Below the pieces are notes generated by a model, which did no database searches, was not told the origin of the DNA, and worked only from the letters and a program-made list of their open reading frames with translations. From positions 1,356,667-1,420,666 of the forward strand of contig KE546970.1 in assembly GCA_000442125.1 (NCBI GenBank): a stretch of DNA of 64,000 nt, given 5' to 3'. A program made the position numbers and the translations under genes. The stretch comes from Opeltia flavorubescens. Its lineage: Eukaryota; Ascomycota; Lecanoromycetes; Teloschistales; Teloschistaceae. Below are positions 47,885-58,763 of this stretch, in pieces (position 1 is the first letter of the stretch; each line of letters opens with the position of its first letter).

Positions 47885-48108
47885 TATTAATATTCTTATA
47901 AAGCTTAAATTTATATATTTATAAATAATTTATTTTTATATTATTTAGGCGAATTATAGGCGTATATTATATTAAGACCTGCTAACTCAGTAGTACTAAC
48001 CTAATTAGGTAATTAACTCCACNACACCAAGTGCTAGGCGATTTGATTTTTCTCCATAGATTTCTCTTAGCAATTAATTCACATATGCACACACGCATTC
48101 ATTTGACA
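47885..48108 (+). repeat. Right LTR (224 bp)
   Basis: Same length as the left LTR and alignable without gaps. Here the inner part, positions 1 to about 138, is RIP-altered and the outer part is unaltered, the mirror of the left copy. It carries an ambiguous base at 48023 (LTR position 139), at the point of change. Confidence 0.93.
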
Positions 48109-48113
48109 ATTGT
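48109..48113. repeat. Right target-site duplication (ATTGT)
   Basis: Exact match to 42014..42018, immediately after the last base of the right LTR. Confidence 0.9.
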
Positions 48114-48323
48114 CGGTGTAGCAATTGCCTCTTTGGTTTTCGCGTGTCAAGCCTGGGCGTTATCCACTCCTTTTGTCAGGGACCAGGATTGGCCAATGGT
48201 ATCGATGATCGACGGGCCCCAGATAATCACGAATAGCGCTAACACTTAGCTTCAAAATCAATCAAAAGATTCCGGATCTATCAGCTCACTTAAACTCAAC
48301 ATCTTTCGCGTCACTGGTCAATC

Positions 48324-50814
48324 ATGCCGTCGCAAAGAGATACCCAGGCAAGACCTGAGGTCTTCTCCTTGGCCAAACTTTTTGTCTATGCCTTCGTCTC
48401 CCTGCCATTATTGCGCGCTGCTCCCCTTCGCAATGGGCCCGTTAGAGCATTTGAAGAGCCCCCAATGGAGCCCAGTAAGCCTACTCTCTGGATCTATCTC
48501 GCTGTCGCCATCTCTTTGGTCTTACTCGGAGGAGCTTTCGCGGGTTTGACTATTGCTTTGATGGGCCAGGTGCGTGACAAAACAATCTTTACTACTGCAT
48601 GGAAGCTTAAGGTTGCCAGGATGAAATATATCTGCAAGTCATTAGAACTTCGGGAGAAGGCGCCGAGAAGAGGCATGCTGCCAGAGTACTCACATTGCTC
48701 AAGAGAGGCAAGCATTGGGTTCTGGTAACCTTACTACTCGGGAATGTCATCACAAACGAAACACTACCTATTGTGCTCGATCGTTCACTCGGCGGAGGAT
48801 GGCCTGCTGTCCTTGGCAGCACAGTGCTCATTGGTATGCCGGATAATCGAGAAATGCCTAAGATGCTAATCTGGTTTCAGTCATCTTTGGAGAAATCATC
48901 CCCCAGTCCATATGTGTCCGCTACGGCCTCCCTATTGGTGCTCATTTATCCCCGCTTGTCCTTGTCCTTATGTACATCCTTGGACCAGTCGCTTGGCCCA
49001 CAGCAAAACTTCTTGATAGATTACTAGGGGAAGATCATGGTACGACCTACAAGAAAGCTGGGTTGAAGACGCTGGTCACACTTCACAAATCTCTTGGCGC
49101 AGCCGGCGAACAGCTGAATTCTGACGAGGTCACCATCATCAGCGCTGTTCTGGACTTGAAGGCGAAACCGATTGGCAGTATTATGACTCCGATTAAGGAC
49201 GTCTTCACAATGTCTTCGGATACGGTCCTTGACGAAAAGACCATGGATGTCATTCTAGGCGCCGGTTATTCTCGAATTCCTATTCACGAACCAAAAAATC
49301 CACAGAATTACGTCGGAATGCTGCTTGTCAAAATTCTCATCACCTACGATCCAGAAGACTGTAAAAAGGTGAACGAGTTCGCACTGGCTACGTTACCGGA
49401 GACTGCTCCTGAGACAAGTTGCCTGGACATCGTAAACTTCTTTCAAGAGGGCAAGTCACACATGGTCCTCGTATCAGAACGGCCAGGGCAGGATTCTGGT
49501 GCGATCGGGGTGGTCACCCTCGAAGATGTGATCGAGGAGCTTATCGGGGAGTGAGTATCCTCCTTTTCCTTAGCCGAGTTGAGATCCGCTTGCTGATTAC
49601 CTCGCAGAGAAATTATTGATGAATCAGATGTTTACATTGACGTTCACAAAGCTATCCGCCGCACGAATCTTGCCCCAAAGACAAAGATAGGAAAGCACGG
49701 AGTTGTTGCCGAACCAGAAAGCAATATTGGCGAAGCTGAAGAAAATCTCATTGATATCGGCGACGACAGTAAACCTCAGCACAAAGCCCTTCAACGCACG
49801 CAGACTCTCGATCAACTTCCTACATCTAACGGTTCTACTCCCGACTCTGCTCCCGCTCCCGGCCGCAATGCTGCCCTACGTCGTACTTCTAGTATAGCTA
49901 GCGTCACCAAAGACGGCCAACCCAAACCCGTCAGCAACCTTGACCACTTCCGCAACCTTGGTCCTTCTAATCTTGCTAGCCGTCCCCGGCAAACCCGCTA
50001 CAACACCGTCAAGATCAAACCCGGCGGTGGAAACCTCACTGAGAACTTGGTCAAAGCTCAAGAGGGAACAACAGCTGGAACTCCAATGGCCATATCTACC
50101 GCTTCTCCAGCCCCACATGGTGGCGTTGGCACTGGTATCCTCAACTCTGCAGGGAAAGACGCCTCCGATGGCGTCCTTGCAGTTCAACAGGGCTACGGAA
50201 CAATGACTGGTACAACGCCGCCCAAGTCTGCAGGTAAAATGCATGGCGGTGGTCCATCCGCTGCATCACGAGCCAATTCCTCCGCGGCCATACCCGAAGA
50301 ACAAGAAGAGCCACAATCTCCACAGCGCTCAAAGCTAAAACCCGCCGCTTCATCTCACCACTCCGATAGTGAGAGTACCATTGGCTCCCTCCAGAAAAGG
50401 CACAACCATTCTCGACCTGGCTCCCGCCACCACGCTGACGTGAGTCCAAGCCAGAGACGTGGGACGGCAAGGAGCGGCAGTATCACGGAGAATATCATCG
50501 ATATGGGCGGGATCAAGAAAGTGGTGTTGGAGACGACGAGTTCGAGTGAAGAGGCAAATGCTTCGAGAGATGGCGGTGCCAATAGTCATAATCGTAATGG
50601 GAGCGGGAGTGTGAGTGGAAAGGGCACCGAAGAAGGGAACGACGGCGGTGTACCGTTGCATGAGCAGGGGCTGGATGGTACTGAAGAGGGCAAGACGGGG
50701 CAGAAGAGTGGTAGTGGGAGGAAGAAGCGGAGAAGGAAGACCAGGAAGGGGGGATCCAAGGGTAAGGGGGAGGGGGAGGAGAGTGCACCGTTGTTGGATG
50801 GGAATGAGAGATGA
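48324..50814 (+). CDS. CNNM/Mam3-like membrane protein with DUF21 and CBS domains
   Basis: Exons 48324..48569, 48620..48833, 48881..49550 and 49608..50814 sum to 2337 nt, 778 residues. A hydrophobic N-terminus is followed by the DUF21 transmembrane domain (about residues 55-215), with [37 protein letters not shown] and [18 protein letters not shown] pair follows, with [24 protein letters not shown] and [17 protein letters not shown]. The C-terminal ~350 residues are disordered, Ser/Gly/Lys-rich and end in APLLDGNER. Yeast Mam3 is vacuolar and affects metal resistance; animal CNNMs handle magnesium. The 5-bp duplication of the retroelement ends 210 bp before the start codon, so the insertion lies in its promoter zone. 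Confidence 0.92.
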
Positions 50815-51028
50815 GAGTAAAGTATCATTCGATGGCATGGCGTGTGGGTTTTGAATGCATTCGAAGGAGTTCTAGTCAGGGTGCATGTCATGAGCTATAG
50901 AAAGCTCTCCACATCAGGATTGCTGCATTGCTTGGGACACGAAATCGTCCTACTATTGAATTGTATGTACAAAATCATAGATGGCTACATCGCTGCTGCG
51001 TATACCGCTGCCTTAGCCAGTGTTTTTC

Positions 51029-51869
51029 TTACTTGATCTTCTTCGGCTTCAACTTGATCGTCTCGTCATCCACAAAAATGCCTTTTCCCTTGTACGGCTC
51101 CGGTTTCCTCCATTTTTTAATGCTTGCTGCGAAAGAGTTCACCACTTCCTTGTCAATTCCCTCCAGCAATATCCTTGTCGGCACTGGCGTGCTGACTTTC
51201 ATGCCCATCGGTACACCGAGCTCGATCGGATGCGTGTAACCTAGTTTCAGGTTGACGAACAGCTGCCCTGGATACTCTGGCTTCACCGTGACGGCCGAGG
51301 GCTCAATAGTAGCGCGGTAGCCGACGCCGACGAGACGCAGGATAGCAGTATGACCTTCGGAGACGCCGAGGATGTGGTTGGCGAGGTAGGAGCGTGTCGT
51401 TCCTGTATATTTCATTTAGCCCTTCAAATTCTAGCCTTTGAATATTGAGGAGGGATGGCAGAAGAGTAAAGATAGACGAACCCCACATCTCCCTCTGACC
51501 CCTCACTTTCCGATCCGCAACACTCAGGGTCGCTTTCCGCGTCGCATCATTCAAAGCGTAGCTCACGAATGGGGGAAGTGGTATGGCGGCTTTTCCGAGC
51601 GGACCTTGGATCTCGATGACTTTTGGGGGTGGGGTCCGCGTGATTGGGCCTCGCCGCTTTGGTTCGAGCAGGCGGAGGTTTACTTCCGGGGGAACGGTTA
51701 TGGATGCTGCGCCGACTCGAGATGCGTGTGGTGAGGAGGTTGTGAAGGGTCGATGGGTGGTGAATTGGGGGTTGGTTTGGAAAGCTGGGAGGAGGAAGTC
51801 TGGGAGGGAGGAGGGTGTTACTCTTGAGTGTTTGGAAATCCGAAGCTTCATGCGGTGTGCTGTAGCCAT
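51029..51869 (-). CDS. mrpl6: Mitochondrial large-subunit ribosomal protein uL6m
   Basis: Exons 51869..51482 and 51402..51029 (intron 79 bp) give 253 residues. The first ~60 residues are a basic presequence. Two L6 domains follow: IEIQGPLGKAAIPLPPFV, then after the intron TTRSYLANHILGVSEGHTAILRLVGVGYRA and LKLGYTHPIELGVP, ending in KPYKGKGI-like (here EPYKGKGIFVDDE) and KLKPKKIK. This is the bacterial L6 signature. It belongs to the 54S subunit of the mitochondrial ribosome. Convergent with the CBS-domain gene and divergent from the Kar5-like gene. Confidence 0.94.
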
Positions 51870-52431
51870 GACGCAATGGTTGCTCTACGACTGCTTGTAT
51901 TGTTGTAGCTGCTTCTTGATATCGGCATTGGAAATATTTGACGCCAATAACGACCATCGTAGTCACGTGATCAGGCGGCGATTGTCCGTGTTCTCGTTTC
52001 CCTGACACAACTATTCCTATAATCATCTGTAGGCGTTGCATCCTGGAGTTATCACGTAGACTTTTTGATATCCAGTACGTTAGTAGACTGGTTCTATGTA
52101 AATAATCAAGTTGAAGAGGCAGAACTTTAATTGAAAATGAATGTTCAAGGAAGTTGCTCTTCGTATTCACCTCGTCTTGATGGCAAGAACGACTTAAGCA
52201 TAAACAGCATCAAGGCCTTCAAATACTTGTTTCATCCCTTCAGAAGGCGCAATCAGTAGTCTAATGTGGTCTTCGTTTCGTATTTCTACTCTTCCTTCAA
52301 TTCTTTCAATTCTAAGCATCATACTACTTCGTCACGTATTTACATGACCCGATAGCGATTTGGCTGGCCTGAATCTCTTCTACTCTTCCTTCCATCCTAT
52401 TTAGTTGTCTCCTGATTGAAGGTAGTCGAAG
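51870..52431. promoter_or_regulatory. Divergent promoter region uL6m / Kar5-like
   Basis: A 562-bp gap that must hold both promoters. The half next to the Kar5-like gene is rich in C and T. No coding frame recognised. Confidence 0.5.
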
Positions 52432-54545
52432 ATGAAGTCCCATCCTACTGGGTCTAGTGAAATGTGCTCTCTACTTTTCATTGCCTTTTTCGTTTTCTTG
52501 TGGCCATCAACCTACGCCTTTAGGTTCACATACAAAACGACTGGATCTTATGGTAAGCTTCGAAGTAAGGATCAGCCCAAATACATAGTTCACTAAATGG
52601 TACAGTAGATTCATTCGACGGCTGGCAGCGGGGTATTGGTCCTGACACAGATCTCACGGTACTCCTTAAGAACTCGCCAGATAGCCAAAGTCAAGTTTAT
52701 GGTCATGCCATACAGCTTTTGGAGTCTTTGAGAGCATCGCCATCTTGCAATCGCCTAGCGGCTTCAGCTCTGATCCACTCTTGTCAGTCGATTGATGGCT
52801 CAAGTATCGACAAAGAGGAGTCTCTGGAAAACTCAAAGTCCATCTATGCCGCCCAACTTGCTATATGTGAGCTTACCGACGCTGGCTCAAAGCCGCCTGG
52901 ACCATGCGAACTCTTCTCGTCCAACAAAGATTTCCAACCGGGCCACAAGCTCAACCATAATGCGAATCATCATGGCGGAATACCAGATGCGTTGAAAAAA
53001 AAGCTGGGCTTATGCCTCCAGTCACTGGAGTCGAGGCCACAACACTGGACGAGCTATTCAAACAACAGACAGAATGCGGTAGTTATGTGCCAAGCGGCCC
53101 GAATGCATGTCGAGAAGGGTTCGTTTTTTTACTCGGTTGGACAACCTGAGTGTTCCACTAACTTCAGTAGACGACCTGATCAAGCTTCACAAAACAATGG
53201 TTGACACAACGTCAGATGCTAACGCTGCGTTGGTGCAGGCTATTGCTACTGCAAATGAGGCCATGGCCAGACAAGCGCAATTTGGCAAAGAAGTCAACCT
53301 GTTTCAGCAGCAGATAATGCGAGATTTGGAGTCCTCAAGGACCGAGACCCAATCATACATTGGGCATCTGATGAAGCATGTTGACTCAACGCTACAGGGC
53401 ATCATCAAGCACCTTTCCACCAAGTTGACGAACGTGAAGAGTGAAGCTAACAATGTCGAAGAGGTGATTTTTCCCATTCAGCTTACTCGATTCACTAGGA
53501 CTAATCTCCTTCAGGCTTTGCGCTCATCTTCTGCCGAGGCAGATGAGCTGAGGTCGAACATAGGGAAAGTGTTCCAACAAGCAGTCGAAGGAAGCGCTGC
53601 GTTGGCTTCTACCCACGCCAAACAGTGGGATCTGGCCTCAGCTTCGGCGATTGAGCTACAGGGCTCATTGCAGAATTTGAGAGACCAAGAAGTTCACTCA
53701 TTACTTGGGGCGTTCGACAGTATCAATACTCAGATTGTACGTCACAGCCGGATGACTATCGACGATGACTCTAATGTCTCACAGAGAACTTCGAATGAGC
53801 TGGTGGCGGTGATGTATGCGAGGCAGCAGGAAATGGATCAGGTGAGGCTGCTTTGAAGTTTCTCAAGGCATGTTACTAATTCGACTTGCAGCGATTGGTC
53901 AAGCTTGATAAATCGTTCGCTGGACTTGAATCTACTGCAGTAGCTCTACACGCCACTCAAAGTGCAGACGCGGAGGCTCAAATACGATTACACGGTCGAG
54001 TGCAAGTGGAACTCCAGACTGCACAAAGCCTCCTCGCCGATATTACTGCCAGCACAGCAGCCCTTCAAGCCACGGTCAACGATACACGCTCGAAAGTTAC
54101 CGACATGGTGGCTTTCCGTGGGCTTACGAACAAACTCTTGGATTGGGGCTGGTCTCTGATTGTATTCTATGTACTTTATCACTTCTATCCTCAAGCTGCT
54201 CGGTACGCGGCCATGGCTCTTGGTAAGCATTCAATATCTGTCTAGCCTTCGACTGTGCTTACCAGTATCGTAGTGACTTTCTTCTTTATCTCTTTCAATG
54301 GGCCTCCATCGTTTGTAAAACGACTTCATACAACGGCTTCGTACAATATGCTTGGCTACTCGGTCTCACTTGAACGAGTCTTCCACATTCTTCTTGGTTT
54401 TCTTGGGGCAATCGGGGTTGTCCTCCTGGCCCGGTCATCATCGCGCATTCAATCCGTCATCAAAGCCACGTCCTGTCGATTCGCATCTTTACTGCGTCGC
54501 AGTCAGCCCGCTTCAGAACGGGCACATCATGACTGGAAAACATGA
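52432..54545 (+). CDS. Kar5/Tht1-like nuclear membrane fusion protein
   Basis: Exons 52432..52552, 52606..53118, 53168..53463, 53515..53841, 53892..54222 and 54274..54545 sum to 1860 nt, 619 residues. A signal peptide ends near TYA (residue ~29). The lumenal N-terminal domain is Cys-rich (PSCNRL, SCQSIDG, LAICEL, KLGLCLQSLE, VMCQAAR), the pattern of Tht1/Kar5. A long coiled-coil region (about 230-490) follows, then two or three membrane segments near the end (WGWSLIVFYVLYHFYP, VVTFFFISFNGP region, ILLGFLGAIGVVLLA). Kar5/Tht1 acts at the nuclear envelope in karyogamy during mating. A 48-nt GTACGT...CACAG stretch after NTQI (about 53737-53784) looks like a further intron of in-frame length, so about 603 residues is also possible. 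Confidence 0.78.
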
Positions 54546-55336
54546 CCACACGCTGTTCCATACGTGTCAATTATGGTGCGACGTCTACCATCCAGTATTA
54601 GCGATCCATATTATTTCAGCATATCCTATCCTGTGGGCTCGACAAATGAAATGCGTGAATAAAGACAGAACTTTTACCCGAACATCCTTCACATCTACTT
54701 ATTAACGACATCTACATCTGGCATATTGGCTTACAGCTTAGTTGCATTGACGATATTTTTGAACGGACTCGCAACATACTAGAGGCGGTGCATGAGAAAT
54801 GAATTGATGATGATGGAAGGTCTGCCTTTTCTTGCATTTGCTTCATTTCAGAGAAACCAATGGCAATGCCTAGCTTTTGTTTAGCAATGAGAAATGAAAT
54901 TTTGAACACTTCATTTTGGTCTTGTGGAATGTGACCGATAATTACCTCTTACAAGTTTAGTAGATCGACACCCCCAGAGTGTAATAGATCGAGCTATATT
55001 ATTTTCGGTACATCGACCGCCATAGTTAGAATCCTCGAGTGCCGATCCCCGCCAAACCAAAGGTGACGGTGTGATGGATTGCCGTGGGATCTTATTGACT
55101 CAAATGGGCTCTGGGAACTGCGCATTGTGCTTTAATGCATGCAAAGTACTCTCATTGCTGTGAGCTGGCGACAAACGGAGATCTTTTTGAAAACTCGGAT
55201 TCTGAAAGGGTTTCGGTCGCGAGAAAATCTGATCTGAGAAATAAAACAATATCTACAATCGAGTTTTGGGCTCAAAATTAACGATTAACTGGGGACAAAT
55301 GCCGCCTGATATCAAAGGACAAGAGCATCATCTTTC
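54546..55336. other. Convergent intergenic Kar5-like / ICP55
   Basis: A 791-bp gap with two 3' ends facing each other. No coding frame, repeat or RNA gene recognised. Confidence 0.5.
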
Positions 55337-57400
55337 TCAAGATCTAAGCGCCTCGATGTCATCAACCTAGGGATTCGTTAGCAGATGCAATGCGCAAAGT
55401 AGCTAGCGACAAGAATGGACCAGTATGAAACTTACCTCCTTGACCGCCTCCGTCGTTAGTACAAGCGGATGTTCATCCTGTACGCAAATGCTGTCTTCGA
55501 TCCTGATGCCCATGCCACGGAAAGCGGCCGGCCAGCGGTCGGTGTCGGGTATGTAGAGACCACTAGGCCAGTCAACGAGATTGCGTAGAAGTGAGTAACA
55601 CAGGAAAACGAGACTTACGGCTCAACGGTAACGCATTGCCCAATTTGCAGTGGCTCCTTGCGTGATTGACCTGGTGTGTCGTGGACATCGAGGCCGATGT
55701 AGTGGCCTAGGTGGTGGGGGAAGAGAGTTTCGAGAGCCTAAATCCAACGACGGAGAGATTCATTAACGACTAGTTTGCTACTAGAATCTATCGAGACGGA
55801 AGAAAAAGGGTGAAATACATTGCCAGACATATCAAAGCCTAGTTGGCTTAGACTATCTTTCAGGGTCTCCTCTGCAATTCGGTGGAGTTTATCGAGGGAA
55901 TTGGAGGCGTTGGCACGGCAGAGAGAGGTGCATGTTCGTTGGGTGGCAAGAATGGCGTTATAGAGATCTTTTTGGGGAGGGGTGAAGATGCCGGATATGG
56001 GCCAGGTACGGGTTATGTCGGTTATGTAATTGCCGTATTCCTGTTTATGTCCGTCAGAGCTCTCTGAATAGCTGACTACGGTAGAATTTGGGGTGGTTTA
56101 CTCCACCTGCGTCTGCTAGTACAAGATCCTTTTCGCTGGAAAGATGTTAGTATGGGTGTCATCAAAGCTGATGGAGGGATAATAGCATACAGAAGTACAT
56201 CGTCATTTCGAACGTAGTGAATTTGACTGGCGTTCTACAAATGATTAATATATTTGGGGTCAACCAGCTAGAGGGTGGCATACCTTTCCGCCAGCTACGA
56301 CAGGTACGTACGCTGACGTGTCACAGCCATTTGTCTTGAAAGAATACTCAAGGAAAGCGTTAAGATCTTTCTCTGTGGTCCATGCTTGTCTCATTGCTTG
56401 AGTGAAAGCTCTGCCTGATGCTTTACCGGCTTTCCGCATGTTCGCAATCTCTGCATCGCTTTTGATATTTCTCAGATCATTAAGGATGTTCCTCAATGGT
56501 TTGACGGTTGCGTGGTCAAGGAGCTTTGACAGTCCTTCACTTTTAGAGGGCGATCGGTTGGAGAAAAGACGGGTAAAGGCAGAGGCAGATTTCGACGAAG
56601 GGCTGGCATCGGTGTAAATTTCAGATGCGTCCCCAATAATCCGGGTGAGGCTGCTCTCGACCTTGTTGATATCTCCTGACTGAGAAGCGTTTAAGCCACC
56701 AGTCCTTGAGATGATCCATGACTAGCACGTACCTCATCCGCATTGAAGACATCTATAGCGGCCTGAGTTCCTGATCTTGATCCCTCCCATTGTTCATGTT
56801 TGGGATCCTTCGGTCTGACGAATAGATAGAAGACATGATCATCTTCAGCCGCCGTTCTGCCTATCTGACATCAGACTCAAGTCTGACAAGTGTTGCAGGC
56901 GTACTGTACCGATGACAGCTACAGCCTCCGGCTCATTGAACCCTAGCTCTTTCAGCTCAACCCTTGAGACACAGGACCCATTATACCAGTCAAGTAGAAG
57001 AAATCAGGATGCTGGTGGAATTCATAGAAGACGGGTCCGGAGCGATACTTCAACTCAGACGCGGCGAGAATAGCGATTCCATCCTTGGGGAGCTTCGCGG
57101 CGAGTCTGGACCTCCGCTGGGCGTACTCAAGAGCGGTGATTCCCGGTGTGACTGTTCCCAGGATTTAATGTTGCTAAAAAGATGGGGTTCTTGAGACCTA
57201 CGTTCTCCAGGCTTCAATAGATGTGGATGAGTCTCATGCAGAGGTTGCCCGAATTGTAGTTCAGCGGCGGGTACTGAAGAACTCCGCCGGGACTGAAGTG
57301 CTTCGTCTCTTCGTGGGGAATGAAATAATAGGGGCGATAATGGAAGCCGTATCCGTGGGGTGGGTTTAAGCTGCCTCACAACGCCGAACCCATTTCTCAT
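55337..57400 (-). CDS. icp55: Mitochondrial Xaa-Pro aminopeptidase, ICP55-like (M24B)
   Basis: A gene with about eight introns. It starts with an Arg/Pro/Ser-rich presequence (57400, [13 protein letters not shown]). Recognisable exons read: [21 protein letters not shown] and [20 protein letters not shown] (aminopeptidase P N-domain); [41 protein letters not shown]; then the M24 metal site exons with [31 protein letters not shown] and [11 protein letters not shown], ending [13 protein letters not shown]. The Asp, Asp, His, Glu, Glu metal ligands are all in these motifs. ICP55 removes one residue from mitochondrial precursors after MPP cleavage and so stabilises them. It lies head to head with a sirtuin-5-like gene, 225 or 315 bp apart depending on the sirtuin start. 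Confidence 0.88.
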
Positions 57401-57715
57401 GCTTGATGATTGTCCGAGCAGACTTCCATTCTGCGTGTCAATGAAATAAGACTGGTATCGAGATCATTTGGACTTGCTGAAAAGTGCACTAGACTAATAT
57501 ACCCTCGGTGCATTCCCTCATTCCTTCGCTTGCTTCAGGCTTCAGCCTAAATCAGTTATGAAATCCCTCTGCGCATTGCAGTTGCCTGTCACCAACTGCA
57601 ACTTCCCGCCCCGCGAAGATGTGTCATGCTCTTCGCTCAATCGGTGTTCTTCAATTACATATATATTATCCGTAATTCGCAATCACTGCCCTGGATACGA
57701 AAGCTATCTACCAAC
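57401..57715. promoter_or_regulatory. Short bidirectional promoter icp55 / sirtuin
   Basis: 225 bp separate icp55 from the earlier sirtuin Met and 315 bp from the later one. The region probably serves both genes. Inferred from spacing. Confidence 0.5.
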
Positions 57716-58763
57716 ATGACGATCAACAAGGTTCCGACTAAAGACCGCGAGTCTTTCACCGAACATCTTCAAAAGTCGTATCGCATTCTAGCGTTGTGTG
57801 GAGCAGGTCTCTCTGCCTCCTCTGGACTGCCAACTTTCCGTGGTGCTGGAGGCATCTGGCGCAATCACGATGCAACCTCACTCGCAACACCAGAAGCATT
57901 CGAGGCTGATCCAGGACTTGTCTGGCAATTCTACAGTTACAGAAGGCACATGGCTCTGAATGTCAATCCGAACCCGGCTCATTTTGCCTTGGCTGAGCTT
58001 GCTAAGAAGCGCTCTGAATTCGTGACTCTGACACAGAATGTAGATGGTTAGTATTCCTAGCTCGGCCCATTACCACATTCATCGCTGATTTTGCTTCTTA
58101 GGGCTCAGCCAGAGGGCTGGTCACCCTGGTTCACAACTGCACTTACTACATGGGTCACTCTTCGATGTTCGGTGCACTTCGTTTTATTGTGATTACACCG
58201 AACAGAACAATGTTGTTGATCCCATCGTTCCCGCTCTTGCGATACCCAAGGGTTCGTCACAACCAACGCCGTCCACCACGGATGTCACAGGAGAAGAAGC
58301 TTCTCAGTCACTTTCTAATGCTATGAAAGGAAGCATTTCAAACGAAGAAGGAAAGGATCTAGATATTTCTGATGCCGGCGTTTTCATTCCACATCTCCCA
58401 AAGGAGGAGCTTCCTCAGTGTCCCAAGTGTCAACAAGGTCTCCTTCGCCCTGGTGTAGTGTGGTTCGGCGAAGCTTTACCGGAAAAGACAATGGCCGCCG
58501 CCGATAAATTTGTTGAAGAGGCGAAGATCGACCTGATGCTTGTCATTGGTACGAGTGCCCAAGTTTTCCCGGCAGCACGCTACATATTTACGGCACGAGA
58601 AAGAGGAGCTCGAGTCGCAGTTTTCAATATGGACAAACAAGATGGCAAAAAGGGATTGACAAAGCAGGACTGGCTCTTTCACGGGGATGCTGGAGTCCTG
58701 TTACCTGAACTGTTAAAGCCAATCATTGGAGATTTACCAGCGAATGCTGCCGAGTCAAGCTGA
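57716..58763 (+). CDS. Sirtuin-5-like NAD-dependent protein deacylase
   Basis: Exons 57716..58046 and 58102..58763 (intron 55 bp) give 330 residues; an in-frame Met at 57626 adds 30 residues that look like a mitochondrial presequence. The NAD-binding motif is CGAGLSASSGLPTFRG, the catalytic His is in QLHLLHGSLFD, and TQNVDGLSQRAG is present. FYSYRR keeps the Tyr-x-x-Arg pair that in SIRT5 binds succinyl, malonyl and glutaryl groups, so a desuccinylase type is expected. The zinc site is CTSFYC plus CPKC, with about 70 residues between the pairs, longer than in animals. LRPGVVWFGEALP and VIGTSAQVFPAA complete the fold. Neighbour of icp55, also mitochondrial. Confidence 0.92.

Larger units (their letters stand above)
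42019..48108 (+). mobile_element. Fossil copia-type LTR retrotransposon, RIP-mutated
   Basis: A 6090-bp element with two 224-bp LTRs starting TGTCAA and ending TTGACA, flanked by a 5-bp target duplication. The interior (42243..47884) is almost entirely A and T, with G and C kept only in a few contexts, the outcome of repeat-induced point mutation. Remnants on the plus strand follow copia order: a protease-like stretch near 43.7 kb, integrase region about 43.9-45.1 kb, reverse transcriptase about 45.6-46.3 kb and an RNase H-like end about 46.4-46.9 kb, so it belongs to Ty1/copia (Pseudoviridae). It is thoroughly broken, with far more than fifty interruptions, and cannot be active. LTR divergence cannot date it because RIP dominates. 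It is intact in outline and sits between the F-box gene and the CBS-domain gene, about 210 bp from the latter. Confidence 0.95.

Noticed and set aside
48031-48249. 72-codon frame starting inside the right LTR and resembling a signal peptide
   Set aside because: It begins in element sequence and has no homology I recognise; the hydrophobic run is a chance reading of the LTR end and the next promoter.
50350-50891. Pro/Ser-rich minus-strand frames
   Set aside because: Shadow readings of the Gly/Lys/Ser-rich C-terminus of the CBS-domain gene.
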